Source of the DNA: Bacillota bacterium
Lineage (GTDB): Bacteria; Bacillota; Clostridia; DSM-8532
Direction: 5' to 3'
NCBI GenBank assembly: GCA_023410885.1
Contig: JAEYPI010000229.1
Span: forward strand, 1-11,118
Length of the DNA stretch: 11,118 nucleotides
The notes beneath the pieces are model-generated. The model was not told where the DNA came from, made no database searches, and saw only the letters and a program-made list of their open reading frames with translations. A program made the position numbers and the translations under genes. Below are positions 1 through 6,333 of the stretch, piece after piece; within the stretch, counting starts at the first letter, position 1; each line of letters begins with the position of its first letter.

Positions 1-56
1 GGTGGTACCGCGAAGTTTCAAGCCTTCGTCCCTTTTAGGGGACGAAGGCTTTTTTG
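1..56 (+). promoter_or_regulatory. T-box riboswitch, 3' end (antiterminator box plus terminator)
   Basis: Positions 1-12 read GGTGGTACCGCG, the conserved T-box sequence that binds the 3' end of uncharged tRNA and forms the antiterminator. Eight bases later comes an intrinsic terminator: arms 20-32 and 39-51 (core AGCCTTCGTCCC / GGGACGAAGGCT) followed by T50-T55. In this family uncharged tRNA stabilises the antiterminator and allows readthrough into the downstream gene. The leader 5' part, with Stem I and the specifier codon, lies left of the window, so the sensed amino acid cannot be read here. The downstream fusion enzyme makes Phe, Tyr or Trp the likely ligands; that is inference. Confidence 0.93.
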
Positions 57-119
57 CGTCCTGAGACTTATGCGCATATCACCTACTCACCACTTTATAA
101 CAAAATGGAGGCAAGTATT

Positions 120-1682
120 ATGATTATTGTATTGAAGCAAGGAATTGAACAAGAAAGGGTATCCGCTTTAAAGAAATGGCTCGCTGAGAAGGGGCTTGAT
201 GTATGCCCCATTTATGGAACCGAAAAAACTGTTTTGGGTCTGGTTGGAGATACCTCCCACCTATCCATTGATGAAGTGGGTATGCATGAAGCCGTTGAAA
301 AGGTTTTAAAAGTGCAAGAGCCATTTAAAAAAGCAAATCGAAAATTTCATCCTGAAAATACAATCATCAAAGTTGGCAATGTAGACGTGGGCGGCAAGGA
401 GCTGGTGGTTATTGCGGGCCCCTGCTCAGTGGAATCTGAGGATCAGATCATCCAAATCGCCCGTCAGGTTAAAAATTCGGGAGCCAATATGCTGCGTGGT
501 GGTGCTTTTAAGCCTCGCACCTCTCCCTACGCCTTCCAGGGCCTCCGAGCTGAGGGTCTCATGCTTTTAAAAAGAGCAGGTGAGGCATCGGGCTTGCCCA
601 TTGTATCTGAAATTACCAATCCCAATTATATTGAGATTTTTGAACAATATGTGGACCTCATTCAAGTGGGTGCCCGAAACATGCAAAACTTTGAGCTATT
701 AAAGGAGCTTGGCCGCATCAAAAAACCCATCCTTATAAAGAGAGGCTTTGCAAACACCTTGGAAGAGCTGCTCATGGCCTGTGAATATATTATGAGTGAG
801 GGCAATCAGAATGTTATCCTATGCGAACGGGGCATTCGCACCCATGAAACCTACACGCGCAATACCCTTGATTTAAGCGCTGTTCCTGCCCTAAAGCGCA
901 TCAGCCACCTGCCTGTGCTAGTGGATCCCAGCCACGGAACCGGAATGTCCTGGATGGTCGAGCCCCTTTCTAAAGCGGCCGTTGCCGCAGGGGCCGACGG
1001 ATTGATTATTGAGGTTCACAATAATCCTCTAAAGGCCCTCTCCGATGGACCTCAGTCTATAACACCATCAGAGTTTTCTTATATCATGCCAAAGCTGAGA
1101 GAATACGCAAAGCTAGAGGGCCGCCATATCACGATCCCCCATACTGTGGCCTATGCAGGAACACCGGGCTCCTTTGCCAACGAAGCTGCCGAAAAGGCCT
1201 ACCCCACCTCAGCGCTGACAGGATTGGAGCGATTTGAGGATGTATTTGAGGCTATTTTAAATGGAAAAATTGAGATTGGCGTTATACCCTATGAAAATAC
1301 ACTGGCCGGCAAAGTGGATGAAGTGGTGGAACGCCTTGAAAAGAATGAGTTTGAGATTATCAATCGCATCAAAATACACATTAACCAAATGCTCGTGGCC
1401 CCCGAAGGCACAGAGCTGCCCAGTATCCGCAAGATCTATTCCCACCAAAAGGCATTAGAGCAATGCAAGCAATTTCTGACATCAATGCCCGATTGCCAGA
1501 TTATCCCCTATTCAACAACCTCAGCAGCGGCTACAGCCGTGGCTGCTCTTAACGACAAGTGCTCTGCCGCCATTGCCAGTGAGACCGCCGCCAGGTTGAA
1601 TCGCCTTTTAATTATAAAGGATGACATTCAGGATAATCTCGACAATATAACGGAATTTGTGGTGATTAAAGCAAAATCCTAA
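120..1682 (+). CDS. aroF-pheA: Bifunctional DAHP synthase (type I-beta) / prephenate dehydratase fusion
   Basis: A 520-residue cytoplasmic fusion enzyme for aromatic amino acid synthesis. Residues 1 to about 70 form the ferredoxin-like regulatory domain of I-beta DAHP synthases. Residues about 80-335 are the aldolase barrel that joins phosphoenolpyruvate and erythrose 4-phosphate: GPCSVES, LRGGAFKPRTSPYAFQG, VGARNMQN, PILIKRG, VDPSHGTGM and IEVH are present, with metal ligands C102, H272, E298 and D309. Residues about 342-517 are prephenate dehydratase (prephenate to phenylpyruvate): AYAGTPGSFANEAA, GVIPYENT, YSHQKALEQC, IQDN. The catalytic Thr is present (T511), but the usual TRF motif reads TEF. 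The protein ends there, without the C-terminal ACT domain that senses Phe in most prephenate dehydratases. The start at 120 follows GGAGG (107-111) with 8-nt spacing; the in-frame ATG at 54 lies within the leader terminator's T-run and has no ribosome binding site. Transcription is under the T-box. Confidence 0.95.
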   Translation: MIIVLKQGIEQERVSALKKWLAEKGLDVCPIYGTEKTVLGLVGDTSHLSIDEVGMHEAVEKVLKVQEPFKKANRKFHPENTIIKVGNVDVGGKELVVIAGPCSVESEDQIIQIARQVKNSGANMLRGGAFKPRTSPYAFQGLRAEGLMLLKRAGEASGLPIVSEITNPNYIEIFEQYVDLIQVGARNMQNFELLKELGRIKKPILIKRGFANTLEELLMACEYIMSEGNQNVILCERGIRTHETYTRNTLDLSAVPALKRISHLPVLVDPSHGTGMSWMVEPLSKAAVAAGADGLIIEVHNNPLKALSDGPQSITPSEFSYIMPKLREYAKLEGRHITIPHTVAYAGTPGSFANEAAEKAYPTSALTGLERFEDVFEAILNGKIEIGVIPYENTLAGKVDEVVERLEKNEFEIINRIKIHINQMLVAPEGTELPSIRKIYSHQKALEQCKQFLTSMPDCQIIPYSTTSAAATAVAALNDKCSAAIASETAARLNRLLIIKDDIQDNLDNITEFVVIKAKS

Positions 1683-1686
1683 GCAC

Positions 1687-1717
1687 AGTAAAGGCCAGAG
1701 CAGCTCTGGCCTTTACT
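1687..1717. terminator. Perfect hairpin between convergent genes
   Basis: AGTAAAGGCCAGAG (1687-1700) pairs perfectly over 14 bp with 1704-1717 around a 3-nt loop. It starts 4 nt after the aroF-pheA stop and lies 70 nt beyond the pirin stop, so it can serve both convergent transcripts. There is no good T-run on either side, so efficient intrinsic termination is not certain. Confidence 0.72.
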
Positions 1718-1786
1718 ATAGTCCTATCAAGTGTTCCGATACATCAGCCTGCCTTATGATAAGCTAAAAACAATACAGTATGCCTT

Positions 1787-2641
1787 TTAATCCTTGATAA
1801 ATTGATTATTGTCCAGATCCTTGAAGGCCTGATCCAATTCTTCCTTCGTATTCATGACAATGGGCCCGCCCCAGGCGATGGGTTCCTTAAGGGGCCTTCC
1901 TGAAAAGAGCAAGAAGCGGATACCCTTTTCAGTGGCCTTCACTTTGAAGGTACTGCCTTCATTAAATAGGACAGCATGTTTTTCAGGGATTAGATTTTCC
2001 GTTTCCCCACCGAAGCGCCCTTCACCTTGAAGAATATAAATAAACAGGGTTGAATCCCTGTCGGATTCGAAGGACCACTCACCTCCGGCCTCAACTTCAA
2101 CATCGAAATATTGAGGTTTGACATAGTCACCCTGGAAAGAACCATCCATGCCTTTATAGGTCCCGGCAATGATGTGGGTCTTACTCTCCTCCTCAACTAC
2201 AACTGGAATATTCTCCTGACGTAAGTCCCGGTATTGGGGGGCAACCATTTTGTCCTTGGCGGGAAGATTGAGCCAAACCTGGGCACCAAGCATCCTCTCA
2301 CTGGGCTGGGGCATTTCCTGGTGAATAATGCCCGAGCCTGCTGTCATCCACTGACAATCTCCGTCTAAAATACTGCCTTTATTACCAAGGCTATCCCCAT
2401 GCTCAATATCTCCCTTTACGAGATAGGTGATGGTTTCAATTCCGCGATGGGGATGCCAGGGAAAGCCCTTGATATAATCCTCTGAGTTAACTGAATCAAA
2501 GGCATCAAGCATTAAAAAGGGATCAAAATCCTTTGTATCATGATATCCAATCACCCTTACCAATTTAACACCAGCACCATCCGTGGTACGGCTTCCTGTT
2601 ATAATTTTTCGAACTGTCCGTAAATCCTTCAAAAGAAACAT
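1787..2641 (-). CDS. Pirin family protein
   Basis: A 284-residue bicupin of the pirin family. The metal-binding residues are intact: H63 and H65 in PWHPHRGIET, and H107 and E109 in GIIHQEMP. Pirins bind Fe; some members have quercetin 2,3-dioxygenase activity and others act as regulators. No signal peptide or membrane segment is seen. The start needs care: AAGGAGGT ends directly against the ATG at 2641 (only about 1 nt after GGAGG), which is too close for normal initiation. The in-frame TTG at 2632 has a 10-nt spacer and would give a protein beginning at Lys-Asp-Leu-Arg-Thr-Val. I list the ATG but think the TTG is at least as likely. The gene lies 15 nt downstream of the dioxygenase gene on the same strand, so the two are probably co-transcribed. 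Confidence 0.9.
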   Translation of the reverse strand: MFLLKDLRTVRKIITGSRTTDGAGVKLVRVIGYHDTKDFDPFLMLDAFDSVNSEDYIKGFPWHPHRGIETITYLVKGDIEHGDSLGNKGSILDGDCQWMTAGSGIIHQEMPQPSERMLGAQVWLNLPAKDKMVAPQYRDLRQENIPVVVEEESKTHIIAGTYKGMDGSFQGDYVKPQYFDVEVEAGGEWSFESDRDSTLFIYILQGEGRFGGETENLIPEKHAVLFNEGSTFKVKATEKGIRFLLFSGRPLKEPIAWGGPIVMNTKEELDQAFKDLDNNQFIKD

Positions 2642-2656
2642 ACCTCCTTATCATAA

Positions 2657-3424
2657 TTACTCAAATAAATAGCTTGTCATTGACAAGGACCCCAGCACAC
2701 AAGAATCATTGAATATAGACAGACGATCCTCATCCTTCGATGCGCCTAGGACATAGAGTAAGGGATAGAAATGATCGGGTGTCCAGAAGGCCTTTTCAGA
2801 AGAAGGACCTGCCTTCCTATAGTCAATGACATCGGAGAATGCTCTCTGCTCTATTCTATTTTTAATGTATTCATCAAATTCATGGGCCCAATTATATCCA
2901 CCACTCATTGAAAAGTCAACCTTGGAAAGATTATGGACCACATTGCCACTTCCCAGAATGAGGACACCTTTTTCACGCAGATCCTTGACTTGCTGCCCTA
3001 TTTCAAAATGTGTGCGGCCATTGGCCCTCCCATCCACACTCAATTGATAAACAGGAATATCAGCCTCAGGATACATGACATGGAGAACGGACCATGTCCC
3101 GTGATCAAAGCCCCAAGAATTATCGTAGATTACGTTTTCATGTATTAAGTCTTTTGTGGCATGTGCCAATTCAGGTGCTCCGGGAGCCTTATAATTGATC
3201 TCATAAAGCTCTTGGGGAAAGCCATACATATCATAGATCATTTTAGGCTGGGGCTCATCCATGATTCTGGTCCCATTGGTATACCAGTGAGCAGAGATGG
3301 CCAGAATGGCTTCCGGCTTCGGAATTTGTCTTGCTATTTCCCGCCAGTTTTTTGTATATTGATTCTCTTCAATGGCATTCATAGGTGAACCATGACCTAT
3401 GAATAATGCCGGCATTTTTTTCAT
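2657..3424 (-). CDS. ygiD: LigB/DODA-type extradiol ring-cleavage dioxygenase (YgiD-like)
   Basis: A 255-residue member of the class III extradiol dioxygenase (LigB) superfamily, closest in appearance to E. coli YgiD 4,5-DOPA dioxygenase. Landmarks are FIGHGSPMNA (H11), ISAHWYT (H46), FDHGTWSVL (H108), LGSGNVVHNL (H164) and TPDHFYPLLY (H218). H11, H46, H164 and H218 correspond to the usual metal and catalytic histidines. The physiological substrate cannot be told from sequence. I chose the ATG at 3424 because GAGG (3434-3437) sits 9 nt upstream of it; a GTG at 3433 would overlap that site and add three residues. First gene of a two-gene operon with the pirin. A cytoplasmic, O2-using ring-cleavage fold is slightly unexpected in a presumed anaerobe. 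Confidence 0.9.
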   Translation of the reverse strand: MKKMPALFIGHGSPMNAIEENQYTKNWREIARQIPKPEAILAISAHWYTNGTRIMDEPQPKMIYDMYGFPQELYEINYKAPGAPELAHATKDLIHENVIYDNSWGFDHGTWSVLHVMYPEADIPVYQLSVDGRANGRTHFEIGQQVKDLREKGVLILGSGNVVHNLSKVDFSMSGGYNWAHEFDEYIKNRIEQRAFSDVIDYRKAGPSSEKAFWTPDHFYPLLYVLGASKDEDRLSIFNDSCVLGSLSMTSYLFE

Positions 3425-3516
3425 ACTCCGCACCTCATGTTCTATCTTCGTTACATCTATTTTTACCCTTTTTCCAGCTAATCTAAATATAATTTACTCA
3501 GGCAGCTATCCTTTTT

Positions 3517-3546
3517 ATGTCACAATACCGTGTCTGTACTATTATA
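3517..3546. promoter_or_regulatory. Candidate promoter(s) between ygiD and the serpin gene
   Basis: On the plus strand ATGTCA (3517-3522) and TATTAT (3540-3545) are 17 nt apart, a fair sigma-A promoter for the serpin with a predicted start near 3552 and a leader of about 78 nt. A 6-bp inverted repeat, CAGTTA-N9-TAACTG (3552-3572), begins at that predicted start and could be an operator. On the minus strand a perfect TATAAT (3541-3546) overlaps the same bases and could serve ygiD, but its -35 (TTATTT) is poor. Confidence 0.5.
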
Positions 3547-3629
3547 GAGAGCAGTTAAATATCAAATAACTGAACTTTTGAGGATGTACCCTCGTCATAT
3601 ATTAGAGAACATATTTTTAGGAGGAAGGT

Positions 3630-4850
3630 ATGATGAGAAGAAAATTATTTGCTTTGTTACAGGCAACAGTTTTAGCCACATTGCTAATGGCCTGCAGTAA
3701 TAACAGGGTATCCAAGGATTATGATACCTCAAAAATAAACGACAGCGTGATTAAGGCCAATAATGAATTCGCCTTTAATCTTTTTAAAACAATTAATGAG
3801 GAAGATGCAAAAGAAAACATTTTCATTTCCCCCATCAGCATTTCGACCGCACTTACCATGACCTACAATGGTGCAGAGACAAGCACCAAGCTTGCAATGG
3901 AAAATGCACTTGGTTATACGAGCCTTGACAGGGGACTTATCAATGAGAGCTACAAAAATCTGATCCGCCATCTGGAGAATCTGGATAAGAAAATTGACCT
4001 GAATATAGGAAATTCTGTATGGATTAGAGAGGATCAAACCATAAATGAAGAGTTTATAGCCAATAATAAGACTCATTTTAACGCAGAGGTCTCTTCCCTT
4101 GATTTTTCGGATCCATCAGCAGCAGGCACGATCAATGATTGGATAAAAGACACTACCAAAGGAAAGATAGAAAAAATGATCGATTCTCCTATTGATCCCG
4201 ATGTCATCATGTATCTGATAAACGCCATTTATTTTAAAGGTGAATGGAGCGAGCAATTTGACCCGAAAAGGACGACAGATGCAAAATTTCATCTTTTGGA
4301 CGGATCCCAGCAGGATGTAAGGATGATGAACCGGCATAATACAGTTGAGTATGGAAAGGGCGATGGATATAAAGTCGTCCGGCTTGCCTACGGCAGCAAT
4401 AAAACCTCCATGTACATCATCCTGCCTGATGAAGGAACTGACATCAACGATTATATAGAAAATCTCGATATGGAAAAGTGGACCAGCATCCGCGGTTCCG
4501 TAAAAGAAGTTGAGGATATGCAGCTCAGTATTCCAAAATTCAAAATGGAGTACGGAATAAAGAATCTAAACGACAGTCTAAAAGCTCTTGGCATGGAAGA
4601 GGCCTTCAGTGATCAAGCTGATTTCTCGGGTATCAGACCGGATATTGCTATCAGCAGAGTGCTTCATAAGGCTGTTATAGAGGTCAATGAAGAAGGCAGT
4701 GAAGCCGCAGGGGCTACTGTTGTTGAGGTTAAGGAAACGGGGGCTCTCATGGACCCTATTACCTTTATTGCAGACAGACCCTTTATCTTTTTCATAACAG
4801 ACGATACAACAAATACGCTGTTGTTTATGGGCAAGGTGCTAAGTATATAA
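3630..4850 (+). CDS. Serpin family protease inhibitor, predicted lipoprotein
   Basis: A 406-residue serpin. Residues 1-21 are a signal peptide (MMRRK, then a hydrophobic run) ending in a lipobox LMAC, with the lipidated Cys at 22, so it should be anchored on the outer face of the membrane. The body has serpin hallmarks: NIFISPISISTAL near the start, NAIYFKGEW, and near the C-terminus FIADRPFIFFI and LLFMGKV. The hinge EEGSEAAGAT (354-363), with small residues at P12-P9, is the inhibitory type, able to insert into beta-sheet A after cleavage. Counting from the hinge puts P1-P1' near T370-G371, uncertain by a few residues, so the target protease class cannot be stated. AGGAGG (3619-3624) lies 5 nt before the ATG at 3630 and 8 nt before a second ATG at 3633; either may start. 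Monocistronic, closed by its own terminator. Confidence 0.94.
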   Translation: MMRRKLFALLQATVLATLLMACSNNRVSKDYDTSKINDSVIKANNEFAFNLFKTINEEDAKENIFISPISISTALTMTYNGAETSTKLAMENALGYTSLDRGLINESYKNLIRHLENLDKKIDLNIGNSVWIREDQTINEEFIANNKTHFNAEVSSLDFSDPSAAGTINDWIKDTTKGKIEKMIDSPIDPDVIMYLINAIYFKGEWSEQFDPKRTTDAKFHLLDGSQQDVRMMNRHNTVEYGKGDGYKVVRLAYGSNKTSMYIILPDEGTDINDYIENLDMEKWTSIRGSVKEVEDMQLSIPKFKMEYGIKNLNDSLKALGMEEAFSDQADFSGIRPDIAISRVLHKAVIEVNEEGSEAAGATVVEVKETGALMDPITFIADRPFIFFITDDTTNTLLFMGKVLSI

Positions 4851-4891
4851 GAAAATTTGACTTTCTCATAAACGTTTCAGTTTTAATTCAT

Positions 4892-4934
4892 AAGCCCGCC
4901 TTTTTCCTAATGATAGGAAGATAGGCGGGCTTTT
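4892..4934 (+). terminator. Intrinsic terminator of the serpin gene
   Basis: AAGCCCGCCT (4892-4901) pairs with AGGCGGGCTT (4923-4932), with an inner helix TTCCTA / TAGGAA (4904-4909 / 4914-4919), followed by T4931-T4934. It lies 41 nt after the serpin stop. Confidence 0.88.
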
Positions 4935-4938
4935 AACA

Positions 4939-4954
4939 GGTCGAGGCTTGTGGT
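4939..4954 (+). repeat. 16-nt direct repeat, left copy
   Basis: GGTCGAGGCTTGTGGT is identical to 5498-5513. Here it is not followed by a hairpin but runs into AT-rich sequence, and its last two bases form the start of the predicted sigma-G -35 box. It may be a remnant of the palindromic element described at 5461-5530. Confidence 0.8.
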
Positions 4955-4981
4955 ATATTTTTCTCTTTTTAGTCCATAATA
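4953..4981 (+). promoter_or_regulatory. Predicted sigma-G (forespore) promoter
   Basis: GTATA (4953-4957), 17-nt spacer, CATAATA (4975-4981). This fits the sigma-G consensus GHATR-N17/18-CATNHTA known from Bacillus at every defined position. The implied start is near 4988, about 20 nt before the first tiny gene. No comparable sigma-A promoter is seen here. Transcription in the forespore is inferred from this match only. Confidence 0.6.
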
Positions 4982-5009
4982 CTAAAAAAAGAACGAAAGG
5001 AGTGAACCT

Positions 5010-5153
5010 ATGTCTAAAAATCAGACACCTAATAACCCCACTAACAATAGTAATGGACAGCAATCAAAAAACGGGGAAAATGAAAAACGTCAAAATCAAG
5101 TACCCAACAGCAAAAACCCTAAGGTTCCTGGTAATGAAGCCCCTTATCGTTAA
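5010..5153 (+). CDS. Small Asn/Pro-rich protein, possible spore protein
   Basis: A 47-residue protein of unknown function, too short for standard gene callers. AAAGGAG (4996-5002) sits 7 nt before the ATG. Composition is extreme: 12 Asn, 6 Pro, 5 Gln, 5 Lys, no Cys or Trp and no hydrophobic stretch, so it is probably disordered and soluble. It begins MSKNQTPNN and ends PGNEAPYR. Composition, size and the sigma-G-like promoter recall the minor small acid-soluble spore proteins (SspK, SspN, SspO and SspP types of Bacillus), but I see no alignable motif and assign no family. A second tiny gene with a similar beginning (MGKNKNN) follows 73 nt downstream with no terminator between. A 72-residue reading in another frame overlaps it, but lacks a ribosome binding site. 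Confidence 0.65.
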   Translation: MSKNQTPNNPTNNSNGQQSKNGENEKRQNQVPNSKNPKVPGNEAPYR

Positions 5154-5226
5154 TGCTACTTTTTAGCTGAATGAAACAAGGATGAACAACTCTGACAAGC
5201 TAGAAGGATAAAAAACGGGTGAAAAA

Positions 5227-5346
5227 ATGGGAAAGAACAAGAATAATGCGCCAAAGTCGTCTAAAAAACAGTCTCAGAATATTAGCGAGCAAAAGAATGT
5301 ATCAAGAGGCGCAGCAGATACTCAGGTTCAGGGCCCCAAGAAATGA
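5227..5346 (+). CDS. Small Lys/Asn/Gln/Ser-rich protein, possible spore protein
   Basis: A 39-residue hydrophilic, basic protein of unknown function, beginning MGKNKNNAPKSS and ending QVQGPKK. It has 8 Lys, 5 Asn, 5 Gln and 5 Ser, with no Cys, aromatic residue or hydrophobic run. It resembles the preceding gene product in start (MxKN), composition and length, and may be a diverged paralogue; similarity is too weak to prove by eye. The ribosome binding site is weak (GGGTG, 5 nt before the ATG), and a stop codon closes the frame 15 nt upstream, so the ATG at 5227 is the only good start. Probably co-transcribed with the first tiny gene from the sigma-G-like promoter. A 71-residue ORF from a GTG at 5219 overlaps it in another frame and is the alternative; I prefer this one because its composition matches its neighbour. 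Confidence 0.55.
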   Translation: MGKNKNNAPKSSKKQSQNISEQKNVSRGAADTQVQGPKK

Positions 5347-5370
5347 CCCTGAAAATTTCCTTATTTGTAT

Positions 5371-5397
5371 GAGGTTGTTCATGGAATGGACAGCCTC
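5371..5397 (+). terminator. Hairpin after the small-gene pair
   Basis: GAGGTTGTTCAT (5371-5382) pairs with 5386-5397 over 12 bp, including two G-U wobbles, around a GGA loop. The wobbles pair only in plus-strand RNA, which fits a transcript end 24 nt after the second tiny gene. No strong T-run follows, so this may be a 3'-end stabilising hairpin rather than a full terminator. Confidence 0.5.
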
Positions 5398-5460
5398 TGA
5401 TCTCTGTCACTACAAGCGACTTCCTGCCTACTAACGATTGAGGAACCCTTTAAAATTTAA

Positions 5461-5530
5461 AGAGGTGCGTACCTTTAGGTACGCACCTCTATCTATGGGT
5501 CGAGGCTTGTGGTGCGCAAGCGCACCTCTA
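5461..5530 (+). repeat. Two-hairpin palindromic repeat element, copy 1
   Basis: Hairpin A is a perfect 13-bp stem, AGAGGTGCGTACC (5461-5473) with loop TTTA and its complement at 5478-5490. The linker (5491-5510) contains TATGGGTCGAGGCTTGT. Hairpin B is GGTGCG-CAAG-CGCACC (5511-5526), followed by TCTA. The second copy at 9358-9442 (inverted) has the same layout. On the minus strand hairpin A is followed by TTTAAATTTT, so it may also terminate the membrane protein gene. The 16-nt GGTCGAGGCTTGTGGT at 5498-5513 repeats 4939-4954. Confidence 0.8.
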
Positions 5531-5541
5531 ATATTAAATAA

Positions 5542-6228
5542 CTACATGGGATTTGGCCCATAGTCATCATGATGATTATATTGACCCCGATTACCAGGTT
5601 TCTTTAGAATGGTCACAAGTCCGGCCAAGATGAGCACGCCTCCACCTATATACTTGAGAGACTCCGCAAATCGACTTAAGCTGAAAATCGAGAAGAAAGT
5701 CACGGATATGGCGGTTAGAATAAATATGGGAATAAGCAGTCCCGATTCATGCTTCCCTCCCAAATAGAGGAGAAACAGCCCAACGGCCGGAGCCATAATA
5801 AAGCCGGGCCACACGATGTCCCAGATATTGAACCAAGAACCCAACAGACAGGTGATGGTTACAGTCATTAAAACACCTATAGGAACCAGTAAACCAGGGC
5901 TTCTATCACCAAACACATATAGGAGCAACAACCCTACAGCAGTAGAGGCGATGAAGCCGGGCCATACTAAATCATAGGAAAAAGCTTCTCCTAAAAAGAA
6001 GGTTGCACCCAAGGTCAGAAAAATACCTGCCGGAACTAAGAGTCCCGCACCATCCGGTCTTTTTGCAAAATAGCCCAGAAAAAAGAACGCTGAAACAGCA
6101 ATAAAGATCATGGGCCAGGTCAGCCTAAAAATCCAGGATAAATCAAGAAATCCAATATTACCAAATATCATCAAGATGCCAATTATTACAAGAATGGCTC
6201 CCATCACATATTTATTACTCGTTTTCAT
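5542..6228 (-). CDS. Multipass membrane protein with three 51-residue repeats (LiaI/LiaF-like)
   Basis: A 228-residue integral membrane protein. The first segment, with GAILVIIGILMIFGNIGFLD, resembles the N-terminal helices of LiaI/LiaF-type proteins (DUF5668-like). It then carries three tandem units marked by Trp-Pro at 38-39, 89-90 and 140-141, exactly 51 residues apart. Each unit has the pattern WPxxFI, about 17 hydrophobic residues, a charged turn, GLLVPxGI and a second hydrophobic run. A final helix (about 193-208) leads to a basic, then His/Asp-rich tail (NHHDDYG). Around eight membrane segments are likely. Function is unknown; LiaF relatives take part in envelope-stress signalling, but no two-component system lies here. 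The ribosome binding site is AAGGCGG, about 8 nt before the ATG. It has its own promoter, but no terminator separates it from queA upstream, so readthrough is possible. Confidence 0.85.
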   Translation of the reverse strand: MKTSNKYVMGAILVIIGILMIFGNIGFLDLSWIFRLTWPMIFIAVSAFFFLGYFAKRPDGAGLLVPAGIFLTLGATFFLGEAFSYDLVWPGFIASTAVGLLLLYVFGDRSPGLLVPIGVLMTVTITCLLGSWFNIWDIVWPGFIMAPAVGLFLLYLGGKHESGLLIPIFILTAISVTFFSIFSLSRFAESLKYIGGGVLILAGLVTILKKPGNRGQYNHHDDYGPNPM

Positions 6229-6265
6229 AGGAATACCGCCTTCCGCTTAACTCTCTATCGCAATA

Positions 6266-6333
6266 ATACGAAGTATCAATAACTTGGGTTCCCGTTGCCT
6301 TTAGGAGTCCGCAATCTCCTATTTCAGTAACGG
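6266..6333 (-). other. Structured 5' leader of the membrane protein gene, class unknown
   Basis: The leader of about 107 nt starts with an outer 5-bp helix (minus-strand CCGTT 6333-6329 with AACGG 6296-6292) enclosing an inner helix AGGAG / CTCCT (6320-6316 / 6307-6303) with an 8-nt loop. A small hairpin ATAC-TTC-GTAT (6276-6266) follows. The fold begins within a few bases of the predicted transcription start. I compared it by memory with common riboswitch classes and recognise none. Confidence 0.35.

Noticed and set aside
54..119. Upstream extension of the aroF-pheA reading frame to an ATG at 54
   Set aside because: That ATG follows from the T-run of the leader terminator, has no ribosome binding site, and the 22 extra residues are unlike DAHP synthase starts. 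GGAGG correctly precedes the ATG at 120.
517..531. AAGCCTCGCACCTCT inside aroF-pheA, resembling the repeat linker
   Set aside because: The match is short, lies in a conserved coding motif (FKPRTSPYAF), and is explained by the protein sequence.
4948..5166. 72-residue ORF overlapping the first tiny gene
   Set aside because: It starts upstream of the predicted promoter -10, lacks a ribosome binding site, and is in a different frame from the well-spaced AAAGGAG-ATG gene at 5010.
5169..5200. A second sigma-G -35-like box (GAATG) before the second tiny gene
   Set aside because: No CATNHTA -10 element occurs 17-18 nt downstream.
5371..5397. A possible third unit of the palindromic repeat family (GAGG...CCTC hairpin)
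   Set aside because: It shares only the GAGG/CCTC ends and lacks the TCGAGGCTTG linker and GGT/ACC stem; better read as the 3' hairpin of the small-gene transcript.
5219..5434. 71-residue GTG-start ORF overlapping the second tiny gene
   Set aside because: No ribosome binding site fits the GTG, it runs through the downstream hairpin, and its Arg-rich composition is unlike either neighbour. Not excluded completely.
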